DNA from: a bacterium
GTDB taxonomy: Bacteria; Zhuqueibacterota; Zhuqueibacteria; Residuimicrobiales; Oceaniaggregativiventaceae
Length of the DNA: 64,000 nucleotides
Assembly (NCBI GenBank): GCA_029565675.1
Contig: JAKQNP010000004.1
Span: 124,001 to 188,000 of the forward strand
Direction of reading: 5' to 3'
Notes under the pieces: model-generated
Databases searched by the model: none
Told to the model about the DNA's origin: nothing
The model's input: only the letters and a program-made list of their open reading frames with translations
Shown: in pieces, positions 20,068 through 30,271 of the stretch
Position numbering within the stretch: position 1 is the first letter of the stretch
Layout: each line of letters begins with the position of its first letter
Translations under genes and position numbers: made by a program

Positions 20068-21078
20068 ATGATTGTCCTTGGCATAGAAACTTCTTGCGAT
20101 GAAACCAGCGCCGCCATCGTTGACGATACGCGGCTTCTCAGCAACGTCATCGCAACCCAAACCGTGCACGAGTCATACGGCGGTGTGGTGCCGGAATTTG
20201 CCTCACGGGCTCATTTGCGCACCCTGGTGCCGATCATCCGGCGCGCGCTCGCCCAGGCCGGCATCGATTTGAATGAGCTGCAAGGATGTGCAGTGACCTA
20301 CGGACCCGGCCTGGCCGGCTCCTTGCTCGTCGGCCTCAGCCTGTGCAAAGGTCTGTCTTTGAGCCTTGGCATTCCCTGGATCGGCATCAACCATCTCGAA
20401 GGGCATATCGTCGCGCCCGGCGCCGACGGTGAACCTCCCGCCTATCCCCATATCAGCTTGATCGTTTCCGGTGGACACACACTTTTGGTGCTGGTGGAAA
20501 AACCGCTCGTTTATCGCATCGTCGGCCGATCGATCGACGACGCCGCCGGCGAAGCGTTCGACAAGGTCGCGAAGGTCCTCGAACTGGGATATCCGGGAGG
20601 CCCGGCGATCGAAAAAGCCGGCCTCGACGGCAATCCCCATTCCATCGATTTTCCCAAAGCGCTGCTGGAGCGCGACAACCTCGATTTTAGTTTCAGCGGA
20701 CTCAAAACCGCGGTACTCTACCATGCACAGTCGCTGGGACAGGAAAAAATGCGCCAACTGCGCGCCGATATCGCCGCCTCTTTTCAGCAAGCAGTGATCG
20801 AAGCGCTTGTCTTCAAAGCCTTTGCCGCCCTGCAAATCCATGACTGCAAGACTCTGGTGATCGCCGGCGGCGTGGCGCGCAATCAACAGCTGCGAAGGAG
20901 ATTTGAACACGACTGTCGGAAATCGGGTGTCACTCTGCGCATCCCTCACCCCGATCTCTGTACAGACAATGCCGGCATGATCGCTCGCGCCGGCCACATG
21001 CGTTTGTCGCGCGGCGAATCTTCCGATTTTGACCTGGATTGTGCCCCAAACCTGTCCCTGCAATCAACGATAAGCTGA
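20068..21078 (+). CDS. tsaD: tRNA N6-threonylcarbamoyladenosine biosynthesis protein TsaD
   Basis: MIVLGIETSCDETSAAIVDD, VVPEFASRAHL, GINHLEGHI, LIVSGGHTLLV, VIAGGVARNQQLRR. Confidence 0.96.
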   Translation: MIVLGIETSCDETSAAIVDDTRLLSNVIATQTVHESYGGVVPEFASRAHLRTLVPIIRRALAQAGIDLNELQGCAVTYGPGLAGSLLVGLSLCKGLSLSLGIPWIGINHLEGHIVAPGADGEPPAYPHISLIVSGGHTLLVLVEKPLVYRIVGRSIDDAAGEAFDKVAKVLELGYPGGPAIEKAGLDGNPHSIDFPKALLERDNLDFSFSGLKTAVLYHAQSLGQEKMRQLRADIAASFQQAVIEALVFKAFAALQIHDCKTLVIAGGVARNQQLRRRFEHDCRKSGVTLRIPHPDLCTDNAGMIARAGHMRLSRGESSDFDLDCAPNLSLQSTIS

Positions 21079-21087
21079 GAAAACCCG

Positions 21088-23271
21088 GTGACCTCTTTCT
21101 TTCCCACAGATCTGCAACTGATCCACAGCGGCAACGGCCTTTTTCTCCTCTCTCTGCTGGCGCTGACCGCCGTGCTGACCGTTTTTGTCTATCGACGCAC
21201 CAATCCCGTTGTCGGCCTGCAGTTTCGTCTGGCACTTGTTGTGCTGCGCCTTTTGGCGCTGTGGCTCTTTCTGCTGGCCGCTTTTAAATTTTCTATCGCC
21301 TGGACCGATAAACAAGTCGAGAAGCCCATCCTGGCTCTGCTCATCGATCAATCGGCGAGCATGGCTGTGCGCCAGGAGCGCAGCACCCAGTTGCACCAGG
21401 TCTTGCACCAATTGCCGCTCGCTGATCTGGAGGATTTCCAGGTGGTGCCGTTCGCTTTCGGATCAAAGCTGCGCCCGCTGACCGGCCCGCCCATCGACTC
21501 GCTCGCATTGACCGACGATGCAACCGACATCGACGGCGCTCTGCAAAGCCTTGTCCGGCTCTTCATCTCGCGCAATCTGGCGGCTATCGCCCTTTTCAGC
21601 GACGGCAATTACAACCGCGGCGGCAATCCCGCCCGCTCCGCCGGTCAACTCGGAGTTCCGGTCTTTTCGATACCCATCGGTTCCGAACAGGAAGCGCCCG
21701 ACATCGCCATCACCCGGATCGAGGCCAACGCTTTTGCCTACTGCGAAGAGAGTTCGGTGATCGAGGTGGAGGTGGCGAACCGCGGTTTCGGACGGCGTTC
21801 CACCCAGATCGCTCTCAAACACGGCTCGACAACTCTGGCAGCGGAAACCTTTACCCTGCCGGCCGATCGCTCGCAGCGCCGCATCCCCCTGCACTTTGCC
21901 CCTGGGCAACCCGGGCGATATAAACTGACCGTCGAAATACCGCCGCTTGCCGGCGAAGAAACCGCGCAAAACAACCGCCGAACGCTCTATATCGATGTTC
22001 TGAAATCGAGATTGCAGATTCAACTCATCGCCGGCGCCGCCATGCCGGATATCTCTTTTGTGCGCCAACAGCTCAATCTGAATAAACGCTACCAAAACCG
22101 CGCCGCCGTCGAAGCCGGCAACGGCCGTTTTCTCGGCGGAGAGCTCAATTTGCCGAACGACGCCGCACTGGCGGAAATCGATTTGCTGATCCTGCTCAAT
22201 TGGCCGACGGCCGCCTCCTCCGAAGCCGTGATCGCCAAAATCGTGCAAAATGTTCGGCTGAACAAGATTTCTCTGTTGCTGATGCTGGGACCGGACAGCA
22301 AACTCGAACGCCTGCATGAGCTCGAAACCGATCTGCCCATTCGCAGCCAATCCGCAGCAATCGCTGAGACCGCAGTCTATGCCGTTCTGGCGCCCGAAGG
22401 CAGCCGCCACCCGATCACCGCATCCGCGGAAACCAGCGACAACCTTTGGAACCGACTGCCGCCGCTGTCCGCCAAACACAGCGATTTCACTGTCTGGCCG
22501 GACGCCCAGGTCTTGTTGTCCGCACAGCACGACAGCCAACAATCGGGCTCGCCGAACAACAAACCCAACGCTCCACTGCTGGTCGTTCGCCAAACGGATC
22601 GGCTTAAATCAGCGGCCTTGCTCGCTTATGCCGGCTGGCGCTGGCATCTCATGATGGCCAACGACCAGGGCGGGCCAACACCTTTTGCCATGCTGATCGA
22701 TCGGCTGACGCATTGGCTGGAACAGGAACAGATCGACAAAACCGTTCGCCTGCAAACCGACCGCGCGCTCTATGGCATCGGTGAGCCGGTCAACGCTCAA
22801 GTGCGGGTCTTTGACGCCGAAAGACAACCCCTCGATGCGCAGGTCAATCTCGCTCTCTACCAGGACGGGAAATTGCTGGAAGAAAAATCTGCTGATCCGG
22901 TAAAAACCGGCATGTTCGAGAGATCCATTTACCCCGATCGCGCAGGCGATTTCGTCCTGATCGCCTCGGCTCAGCTGAACAGCCACGCCCTGGGCAGCGA
23001 TACAACCGCCATCACGGTAGGTGAGACTGCTGTCGAGATGATCCACACCAGCCTGAACCGGCCAGCTCTCGCTTCTCTGGCACACCTGAGCGGCGGCCAA
23101 ATCGTGGCAGCCGATTCGCTGGACCTTCTCCCCCACATCCTGCCCAGGCATACCATCATCCGCTCCGCAACCCACGAACGGGAACTTTGGCGGCATCCAA
23201 TCGTCTTATTCCTGGGTATTGCGCTGCTCAGCCTGGAGTGGATAATCCGCAAACGCTGTGGCATGATTTAA
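21088..23271 (+). CDS. VWA-like / glutamine-amidotransferase-like large membrane protein
   Basis: 727 aa; two N-terminal TMs, VWA-like ALLIDQSASMAV...ALFSDGNYNRGGN, C-terminal TM. Start is non-ATG (GTG at 21088) per the ORF track. Confidence 0.65.
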   Translation: MTSFFPTDLQLIHSGNGLFLLSLLALTAVLTVFVYRRTNPVVGLQFRLALVVLRLLALWLFLLAAFKFSIAWTDKQVEKPILALLIDQSASMAVRQERSTQLHQVLHQLPLADLEDFQVVPFAFGSKLRPLTGPPIDSLALTDDATDIDGALQSLVRLFISRNLAAIALFSDGNYNRGGNPARSAGQLGVPVFSIPIGSEQEAPDIAITRIEANAFAYCEESSVIEVEVANRGFGRRSTQIALKHGSTTLAAETFTLPADRSQRRIPLHFAPGQPGRYKLTVEIPPLAGEETAQNNRRTLYIDVLKSRLQIQLIAGAAMPDISFVRQQLNLNKRYQNRAAVEAGNGRFLGGELNLPNDAALAEIDLLILLNWPTAASSEAVIAKIVQNVRLNKISLLLMLGPDSKLERLHELETDLPIRSQSAAIAETAVYAVLAPEGSRHPITASAETSDNLWNRLPPLSAKHSDFTVWPDAQVLLSAQHDSQQSGSPNNKPNAPLLVVRQTDRLKSAALLAYAGWRWHLMMANDQGGPTPFAMLIDRLTHWLEQEQIDKTVRLQTDRALYGIGEPVNAQVRVFDAERQPLDAQVNLALYQDGKLLEEKSADPVKTGMFERSIYPDRAGDFVLIASAQLNSHALGSDTTAITVGETAVEMIHTSLNRPALASLAHLSGGQIVAADSLDLLPHILPRHTIIRSATHERELWRHPIVLFLGIALLSLEWIIRKRCGMI

Positions 23272-23327
23272 AATCCTTTCTGCAATCCTTTTGTTTTGTC
23301 GCTATTTATTGCATGAACACCGGGATC

Positions 23328-23463
23328 CCAGATTCGGTGTTAACCGAATCAAAAAACATTCAATCGCTTATTCTTGATGGGATTGCGAAAAGGGCACTTT
23401 TCACCCAACGTGCATTGCCATGAGATTGATTTTCTTTAAGATCCGGTGCTTCGCACCGAATCA
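23328..23463 (+). repeat. Intergenic ~137-bp repeat, copy C
   Basis: CCCAGATTCGGTGTTAACCGAATCAAAAAACATTCAAT...TTGCCATGAGATTGATTTTCTTTAAGATCCGGTGCTTCGCACCGAATC. Confidence 0.9.
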
Positions 23464-23750
23464 GAGGGGATTGGTGGTCGAGCGGAAAACCTCTGGGCCA
23501 GGAACGGTCGCATCCGGCTTGCAGCAGCAATCCGCATCCCGCACGAACCGGGAGAGGATCACAAGCACAGCAAATTGAGAAAAAATGGCCTGTAAAATAA
23601 TCATTGAAATTCAACGCAATTAAGACTAAATTTGTGTTTGCCCGATCCGGTGCTGCCCCGAATCGGAGTGTTTAAGCTAAAAAAGGCCACCATCGCCGCA
23701 TCCGAGGCCAAGGTCTCGATCATTGAAATCATCAGCTTTTGTGAGTCGCC

Positions 23751-24821
23751 ATGAACTTGACAAAACACCTGCCGTCACTGCTGCTTCTTCTCTGTGCCAG
23801 CTTCGTGACCACCGCTCCGGCACAGGTTACTTACACGGGAGGCAAAGGCTTGCTGCGCGTCTGGGATGCGCAACCGGTCTTTCCCGGGCAGCTCTACTTA
23901 AATGCGTTCTATTCGGGCTTTTTTACCCCATCCGGAACCGATGCAAACGGCAGCCGACGGCAATTGGAAGACCACACTCTCAACATCGCCATGACGCTCG
24001 GTTTGTCGAGAAAGTTTGAAATTTTCGGTCATTTTGTACCGTATCAAGACGATCAGAAACATTTATGGGGCCCTATCGGCGATACACGGGCCGGCATCAA
24101 ATTCATGCCGGGCCGCGAAAGGTCGGTGTTTCAATTCGGTCTGCTCGGTTTCGCGCAATTCGCCACCGCCGGCGCCCTGGTAGAAGACTATGAACCCAGT
24201 GTGCCTTACGAACCTTTTTCGTCAGGCAAACACGGATGGGGATTGCTGGCTTTGATCAATTGGGACTTGAACAATGCCGCCACACCGCACGCGCTTAAAA
24301 TATCTCTTAACCTCGGTTTTAGAGACCATAACTGGCATGATCGCTATTTTACCGACGATAAAGATCAACTGTTGTGCAGCCTGGGGATAAAATTTCCTAT
24401 CCGTACGACGGTCGTCTATACTGAGCTCAGCGGTGATTTCTTTATCAATCAGACAGAAGTTGTGCCAACCAAATACAATCTCATGCGTTTTACCCAGGGA
24501 TTTCGCTTCGTTGGTCCTAAAAATCTCGTTTTTGACATTGCTGGAGATGTCCGGTTGGGCAGCACTCCCTCTTTACAGGAACAAGCTTCCACGCCTTTTA
24601 TCAAAGAATACGCCGACTGGAAGATCGTCCTGGGCGTCACCCACCGGATGACTCTGTTTAAATATCTGACAGCAGACGAGAAGCTGCAAAGAATGCGCGA
24701 GCTCGAAGAGCAGGCAAAACGGGAGACCATCAAAGAGAAACGGCAAAAGGTGATTCAAGAACTCGAGGAAATGCGCCGGCAGCTCGAAAATGAAAAAAAA
24801 CCGACGCCCCGACCGGAATAG
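23751..24821 (+). CDS. Secreted/outer-membrane beta-barrel-like protein with C-terminal coiled coil
   Basis: Signal peptide (LLLLLCASFVTTAPAQ), aromatic-rich alternating strands, C-terminal LQRMRELEEQAKRETIKEKRQKVIQELEEMRRQLENEKK. Confidence 0.55.
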   Translation: MNLTKHLPSLLLLLCASFVTTAPAQVTYTGGKGLLRVWDAQPVFPGQLYLNAFYSGFFTPSGTDANGSRRQLEDHTLNIAMTLGLSRKFEIFGHFVPYQDDQKHLWGPIGDTRAGIKFMPGRERSVFQFGLLGFAQFATAGALVEDYEPSVPYEPFSSGKHGWGLLALINWDLNNAATPHALKISLNLGFRDHNWHDRYFTDDKDQLLCSLGIKFPIRTTVVYTELSGDFFINQTEVVPTKYNLMRFTQGFRFVGPKNLVFDIAGDVRLGSTPSLQEQASTPFIKEYADWKIVLGVTHRMTLFKYLTADEKLQRMRELEEQAKRETIKEKRQKVIQELEEMRRQLENEKKPTPRPE

Positions 24822-24852
24822 ACGCGTAACACTTTACAGCGACCCAAAACCT

Positions 24853-26295
24853 ATGTGCCGAACGGAAAAGACATTTTTCTCTTCTCTTTTATTGGCTTTT
24901 TTTCTTCTGTTCCTGGCCATCCTGCCGGCTTCAGCGCAGTTCCAAGGCCAGCAAGCGGGAAAAGCGGCCTATTCTGATCTGGAAAAAGCCTCGGAAAAGC
25001 TTTTTGTACAGGCCAAAAGTCTTTATGAGCAGACCAAGTATTGGGAGGCGGCGCGCGACCTGATCATTCTGCTCGACTTCCATCCGACCTATTCAAAAAT
25101 CGACCAGGCGCTTCTGGTGCTTGGAGATTGCCTTTATGAAATCGGCCTGACCGAAGGCGCCAGCAAAATTTACCGGCACATGGTGCGAAAATATGTCCGC
25201 AGCCCCTTTCTGCCCAACGTCCTGCTCGGCCTGCAGCGCATCGAATACGACCGCGGCGATTATGTCAAATGCCTCGAATACTATACCGTCATCAGCCGCG
25301 GCAATCCCCGGCGCGAAATTCTCGACGGCTCCCGCTATTATGCCGGTCTGAGCTATCACAAGCTAAAGGACTATGTGCAGGCGTGCAAGGTGCTGGCAGA
25401 AATCAGCGACAACAGTTCCTACTACCCCTACGGTCTCTACACCATCGGCCTGTCTAACCTGCGCCTCAAACAAGTGCGCGACGCTCTGCGCGCTTTTGCC
25501 CTGTTGAAAGCCTTGCCGATCACCAACGATGTCATTCGCGGCGCAGTCGACGAAACCCATCTCACGATGGGATACATCTATTACGAATTGAAATACTACC
25601 GTATTGCACTCAAGGAATTCAATGCGGTTTCGAAAGATCACAAAGGCTATGCCAACGCCCTGCTGGCTGCCGGCTGGGCGTCGGCAAAACTCGGCGACTG
25701 GACAACGGCGGTCAGAGTTTTGACCGAGTTGGCGGCTGTCTCTCCCGACAGCGATCTGGCTGAAGAGGGGTTCTTTCTCCTCGGCCGATCCTATCTCAAA
25801 TTGGACAAGTATGAAGAAGCGAGAAATGTCTACGATCAATTGATCGCCATTTTCCCTGAACGCGATGTGGTGCCATCCATCGTTGAACAAGTCGAGCTGA
25901 CCTTGATCGATGAAGCCGCCAATATCGAAAAAATAAAACTCGATCTCTTGATGCTGGAGAGCAAACTGCTCGATTCGATCAATCTGCCCTCTGAAGAAGC
26001 GCTGCCGGTTTCTGTGCAGGAGGAAAAAGTCAGGCTGCAGGAGACCCGTGAAGGATTGCTCAACCGCATTCGGGATGAACGGCAGACGTTTACCGATTTG
26101 TCCGAACTGCTTGCCGCTCTTCAGGAAAGGACTTTTACACGGCAAGACCGCCGAGATTGGCGCGTCTATGCCGAGTACGGTCGTGCTCGTGCATCTTTTT
26201 TGATGCAAATGCAGGGAAATAAAATGCCCGATCAACCAGAAACCGATACCAAGTCGCCGGCTGAAAAAACCGATCCCTCCGGCGCAACCTATTGA
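24853..26295 (+). CDS. TPR-repeat periplasmic/outer-membrane-associated protein
   Basis: Probable start MCRTEKTFFSSLLLAFFLLFLAILPASAQF; multiple TPR-like units (YEQTKYWEAARDLIILLDFHPTYSKIDQALLVLGDCLYEIG...). Confidence 0.75.
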   Translation: MCRTEKTFFSSLLLAFFLLFLAILPASAQFQGQQAGKAAYSDLEKASEKLFVQAKSLYEQTKYWEAARDLIILLDFHPTYSKIDQALLVLGDCLYEIGLTEGASKIYRHMVRKYVRSPFLPNVLLGLQRIEYDRGDYVKCLEYYTVISRGNPRREILDGSRYYAGLSYHKLKDYVQACKVLAEISDNSSYYPYGLYTIGLSNLRLKQVRDALRAFALLKALPITNDVIRGAVDETHLTMGYIYYELKYYRIALKEFNAVSKDHKGYANALLAAGWASAKLGDWTTAVRVLTELAAVSPDSDLAEEGFFLLGRSYLKLDKYEEARNVYDQLIAIFPERDVVPSIVEQVELTLIDEAANIEKIKLDLLMLESKLLDSINLPSEEALPVSVQEEKVRLQETREGLLNRIRDERQTFTDLSELLAALQERTFTRQDRRDWRVYAEYGRARASFLMQMQGNKMPDQPETDTKSPAEKTDPSGATY

Positions 26296-29174
26296 TGCCC
26301 ATGGCGAATAAAATAGTCAGTCCAATATTCTTGTTGTGCTTGTTGTTTATGACGGCACCCATGCCGATTTATCCCCAGGAAAGCGAGCTGGCAACCGCCA
26401 TTCTGCGTCAAGCCGGCAACAACCTGCAAAAATTGACCGCTTTGATCGACGAACACGAAGCTCTGCTGAAAAAATACCCGAAAAGCGATTTTGCGCCGAC
26501 CATCATGTTTCAACTGGCCGAATTGTATGAACAAAAATCGGTTCTGGTCTATCAAAAAGAGATGACCGAATATGAACGCGCTCTGGAAGCCTTTGACCAG
26601 CAAGAAATCGACCAGGAACCGATTGCACCGCGCATGAACCTCGGCGCCACCATTGATTATTGCTACCGCATCGCAACCGAATTCAATACGATCGACTTTT
26701 TGGATAAAGTGTTCTATAAAGCGGCAATGGCCCATTTGCAGGAAGGCAACGACGAAAAAGCCAAGGGCTATTTCGAGCTGCTCATCCGCCAGTTCCCGCA
26801 GTCTCCCAGCAATCTTGAAGCCCATTTCCGCATGGGCGAATTCTTTTTTGACCGCCAGGAATACAAACGCGCGATCGAACACTATCGTTATTTACTCGGC
26901 AAATGGGATAACCCTTATTTCGACATGGCCCTCTATAAACTCGGCTGGTCTTATTACAACATCAGCGACTTTGCCAGTGCAATCAGCACCTTCACCTACC
27001 TGATCGACGATCTGACAACGGTCGAAAAACTCAATTCGCGCACCATCGGCAAGAGTCGGGCGGATCTGCGGCGCGAATCCGTGCATTACATCGCCAGCTG
27101 CTTTACCGAATATGGCGGACCGCAAGAAGCAAAACGCTTTTTGGAAGCACACAGCTACTGGGATCTCTCATTGAACATTTTGCTGAAAATGGGTGAGCTG
27201 TATGAAAAGCGCAATTACTATACCGAAGCCATCGCGACTTACCGAACTCTGTTGACCATCTTTCCCACCTATGACCGAGCGCCGGCGATTTTCCGCAAAA
27301 TCGTCGAAAACTATACCAACGATGACCAGTTCGAGCAGGCCGACTCCGCTCGTCGCGAAGCGATCGATCTTTTTTCCCCCAGCGGCATGTGGTCGCGTTC
27401 CCAACCGGATGACTCTCTCTACAACTCTGCAGTCGACCTCGCCGCGGAATATCTCGTCTACCTGGGCACCTCCGCCCAGGCCGCCGGCCAGGAAACCGGT
27501 TTGGAACGCCATTTTAACCAGGCCATCCAAAATTATGAACAGTATCTGAAAGATTTTCCGAGGAACAAAGACGCTGGCGAAATCCACTATTACCTGGCCG
27601 AATGCTATTATGCACAGGGTGCATTTGCCAAAGCCGCTGCAGCCTATTATGACGTCGTGGTCAGATACGATTCCAGCGCTTTTCGCGAGGATGCGGCGCA
27701 CAATCGGATTCTCTGCACTACCCAACTGCTCGTCAGCGAACAAACCCAGGACAGCGCAACCATCTATATCGACGAATTTTTGGGGACCGGCGATATCCTC
27801 ATCGCCCGCATCTCTCGCCATTCCGAGAATGATCTGTTGCGGTCTTGCAACGATTTTGTCCGCTTTTTCCCGGAAAGCAAATACATCGATCAAGTCCTGA
27901 TGAAATTCGGCGAAACGCTGCACGAACTCAAAGAGTATACCGGAGCGGTCAAAGCCTACAAGAGAGTGGTGGATCTCGGCGAAAATCGGCCCTATTATTT
28001 GACGGCTTACTTGAACACCGGCCAGGCGCTCTTTGAGAGCGGCTACTACCGCGAAGCCGAGACCTGGCTCAACCAATTGATCGCCGACTATCCCGATTCG
28101 ACCCGTCATGTCGACAAGGCGTCCAAACTGGTCGCCTCAGCCCAATTTAAAATCGCCGAAAATCTCGACGCCGAGGGGCAATACGACCAGGCCGCCTCTC
28201 TGCTGAAATCGATCGCGGCATCCAGTGCGGATGCGCAGTTCCGCGAACGGGCGCTGTTCGCCGCCGCCGGCCAATTCCAAAAAACCGGCCAGGCGGTGCA
28301 GGCCGCGCTGCTCTTGGAAGAACTGGGAAAAAATTATCCCGCCTCCGCCCTGGCGCCGGAAGCGCTCTTCAGCGCCGGCGATATCCGCATGAGCATTCAA
28401 TCCTGGGCCCTGGCTGCCGCCGATTATCTGTTGTTGGTCGACAATTACCCTGGCTCGGAATTTGCACCGCAATCGTTAAAAAACGCGGCCCTGTGCTACG
28501 AAACGGTCGAAGACTGGTTCGCCGCCAAAAAAGTCTATCAGCGCTTCATCGAGTCCTTTCCCGACCACCTGGAAGACCGAATCGAATGCCTGTACCGCAG
28601 CGGCGAAATGTCATTCAAGTCAGGCAGGCGCACAACCGCTTTGCAGGAATTTGCCCAACTGGTCGATTTCTACAAATTTGAATTACAAAAAGGGAATGTT
28701 CTGGACAACTATTTCGTCGCCCAGGCGCAGTTTATGATCGGGGAAGTCCATTTTGCCGACTATCAAAAAATGGAGCTCACCCCGCCGTTGAAACAATCGC
28801 TGCACAATAAAATCGACAAATTCAATACCGTGCTGAACAGCTACAAAGAGACACTCGAATACCAGGTGGCCGACTGGAGCACCGCCGCCTCTTATCGCAT
28901 CGGCATGGTGTTCGAGGAACTGGTGCGCGCTTTTGTCGAGTCGCCGCGGCCGACAGGTCTGAACAGCGAAGAAGCCCAACTTTACAGCCAAAAACTGCTC
29001 GAGAGCGCCCAACCCTATAAAGAAAGGGCTCTGGATACGTACCGCCGGATGGTCGAACAGGCAACGGATAACCAGATCGAAAACCATTGGGTCGAAGAGA
29101 GCCGCAAACGCATTCAAGTCCTGAGCGCAGAACTCTCGAGTGCACCGGTTTTAACCCGGGAGACATCGGATTGA
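26295..29174 (+). CDS. Large TPR-repeat protein (~959 aa)
   Basis: Signal-peptide-like N-terminus; many tandem TPR units (GEIHYYLAECYYAQGAFAKAAAAYYDVVVRY..., APEALFSAGDIRMSIQSWALAAADYLLLVDNYP). Start codon overlaps the upstream stop. Confidence 0.8.
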   Translation: MPMANKIVSPIFLLCLLFMTAPMPIYPQESELATAILRQAGNNLQKLTALIDEHEALLKKYPKSDFAPTIMFQLAELYEQKSVLVYQKEMTEYERALEAFDQQEIDQEPIAPRMNLGATIDYCYRIATEFNTIDFLDKVFYKAAMAHLQEGNDEKAKGYFELLIRQFPQSPSNLEAHFRMGEFFFDRQEYKRAIEHYRYLLGKWDNPYFDMALYKLGWSYYNISDFASAISTFTYLIDDLTTVEKLNSRTIGKSRADLRRESVHYIASCFTEYGGPQEAKRFLEAHSYWDLSLNILLKMGELYEKRNYYTEAIATYRTLLTIFPTYDRAPAIFRKIVENYTNDDQFEQADSARREAIDLFSPSGMWSRSQPDDSLYNSAVDLAAEYLVYLGTSAQAAGQETGLERHFNQAIQNYEQYLKDFPRNKDAGEIHYYLAECYYAQGAFAKAAAAYYDVVVRYDSSAFREDAAHNRILCTTQLLVSEQTQDSATIYIDEFLGTGDILIARISRHSENDLLRSCNDFVRFFPESKYIDQVLMKFGETLHELKEYTGAVKAYKRVVDLGENRPYYLTAYLNTGQALFESGYYREAETWLNQLIADYPDSTRHVDKASKLVASAQFKIAENLDAEGQYDQAASLLKSIAASSADAQFRERALFAAAGQFQKTGQAVQAALLLEELGKNYPASALAPEALFSAGDIRMSIQSWALAAADYLLLVDNYPGSEFAPQSLKNAALCYETVEDWFAAKKVYQRFIESFPDHLEDRIECLYRSGEMSFKSGRRTTALQEFAQLVDFYKFELQKGNVLDNYFVAQAQFMIGEVHFADYQKMELTPPLKQSLHNKIDKFNTVLNSYKETLEYQVADWSTAASYRIGMVFEELVRAFVESPRPTGLNSEEAQLYSQKLLESAQPYKERALDTYRRMVEQATDNQIENHWVEESRKRIQVLSAELSSAPVLTRETSD

Positions 29175-29515
29175 AGATTATCGCACTGTTGCTGTTGTTG
29201 CTGGTGAGCGTTGTTGCCACGGCACAGGAAAAACCACAGGAAACGGAAAAAACCGTGACGGCAAGTGAACCCGCCGCTGAACCGCGGGTCGACGATGGTT
29301 CGATCAAGCTGTTCCTCGATAAAATCGAGGTGGTCGGCCAACTCGAAAAACCGCAAGCGGTTTTTATCATACCGGGATCAGCCCCCGAAATCGATGATAT
29401 CCGCATTGAACGTTCTTTTTTTAAGGAGATCTTTAGAACGGTCGAGAAGCGCGGGCAGATCATCCCAAAAACATCGGTAGAAAAAAAAGAACGCAAAAAT
29501 TATATCCCCTGGTAA
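29171..29515 (+). CDS. Small exported protein of unknown function
   Basis: TTG start overlapping the upstream TGA gives MKIIALLLLLLVSVVATAQEKPQETEKT...IKLFLDKIEVVGQLEKPQAVFIIPGSAPEIDDIRIERSFFKEIFRTVEK. Confidence 0.6.
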   Translation: MKIIALLLLLLVSVVATAQEKPQETEKTVTASEPAAEPRVDDGSIKLFLDKIEVVGQLEKPQAVFIIPGSAPEIDDIRIERSFFKEIFRTVEKRGQIIPKTSVEKKERKNYIPW

Positions 29516-29641
29516 CTCAGCGAATTCGACCGTGGTGTTCACATTCACCTCTGCAGCGGTTTTGGCGCTCGCTCAAAGCCGGCCTTAAACACAGATCATC
29601 CGGATCGCCGTTGACTACCCAGCAATCGCAAGATAAGGAGG

Positions 29642-30268
29642 TTGTCGTTGGAAAGTATCATCCGCTTTTTTACGATGGGTGGCCCTGTCATGTATATCAT
29701 CTTGTTTGCCCTCATTCTCGGCATCGCCATCATCATCGATCGCATCATTGCGATTCGCTTTAAAAACCGCATCGACACGGAAACCTTCGTCAACCGCCTG
29801 ATCGAATTGGTGCGCGGCGGCAACATCCAGCGCGCCATCGAGTTCTGCAACATGTCCGAAGCAGCTTTGCCCAGGATCGCCCGTGCCGGGTTGGAAGAGT
29901 ACAACAATTCCCCGGCCAGCATCCAAAATGCCATGGAACTGTCGGCGATGGTGGAAATCCCCAAAATCGAAAAGCGCACCAATTACCTGAACATGATCGC
30001 CAATGTGGCCACCCTTCTTGGCCTCCTGGGCACCATCCTCGGCCTGATCAACTCCTTCGCCGCCGTGGCGCACGCCGATGCCGCGGACAAGGCTGCACTT
30101 CTCTCCGCCGGCATCTCGCTGGCCATGAACACCACCGCCTTTGGTTTGATCACCGCCATTCCCTGTATGATCGGTTACACCTATCTGGTGGAAAAAACCA
30201 ATGAAATCGTCGACGAGATCAACGAGAACGTGGCCCGCATTTACAAACATCTGGTCACAACGAGGTAA
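29642..30268 (+). CDS. MotA/TolQ/ExbB proton-channel family protein
   Basis: 208 aa; GGPVMYIILFALILGIAIIIDR, VATLLGLLGTILGLINSFAAVAHADAADKAALLSAGISLAMNTTAFGLITAIP. Confidence 0.88.
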   Translation: MSLESIIRFFTMGGPVMYIILFALILGIAIIIDRIIAIRFKNRIDTETFVNRLIELVRGGNIQRAIEFCNMSEAALPRIARAGLEEYNNSPASIQNAMELSAMVEIPKIEKRTNYLNMIANVATLLGLLGTILGLINSFAAVAHADAADKAALLSAGISLAMNTTAFGLITAIPCMIGYTYLVEKTNEIVDEINENVARIYKHLVTTR

Positions 30269-30271
30269 GGC

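Noticed and set aside
10346-23463. Interpretation of the three 137-bp repeats as insertion sequences
   Set aside because: No transposase ORF and too short; retained as a non-autonomous repeat or structured RNA candidate instead.
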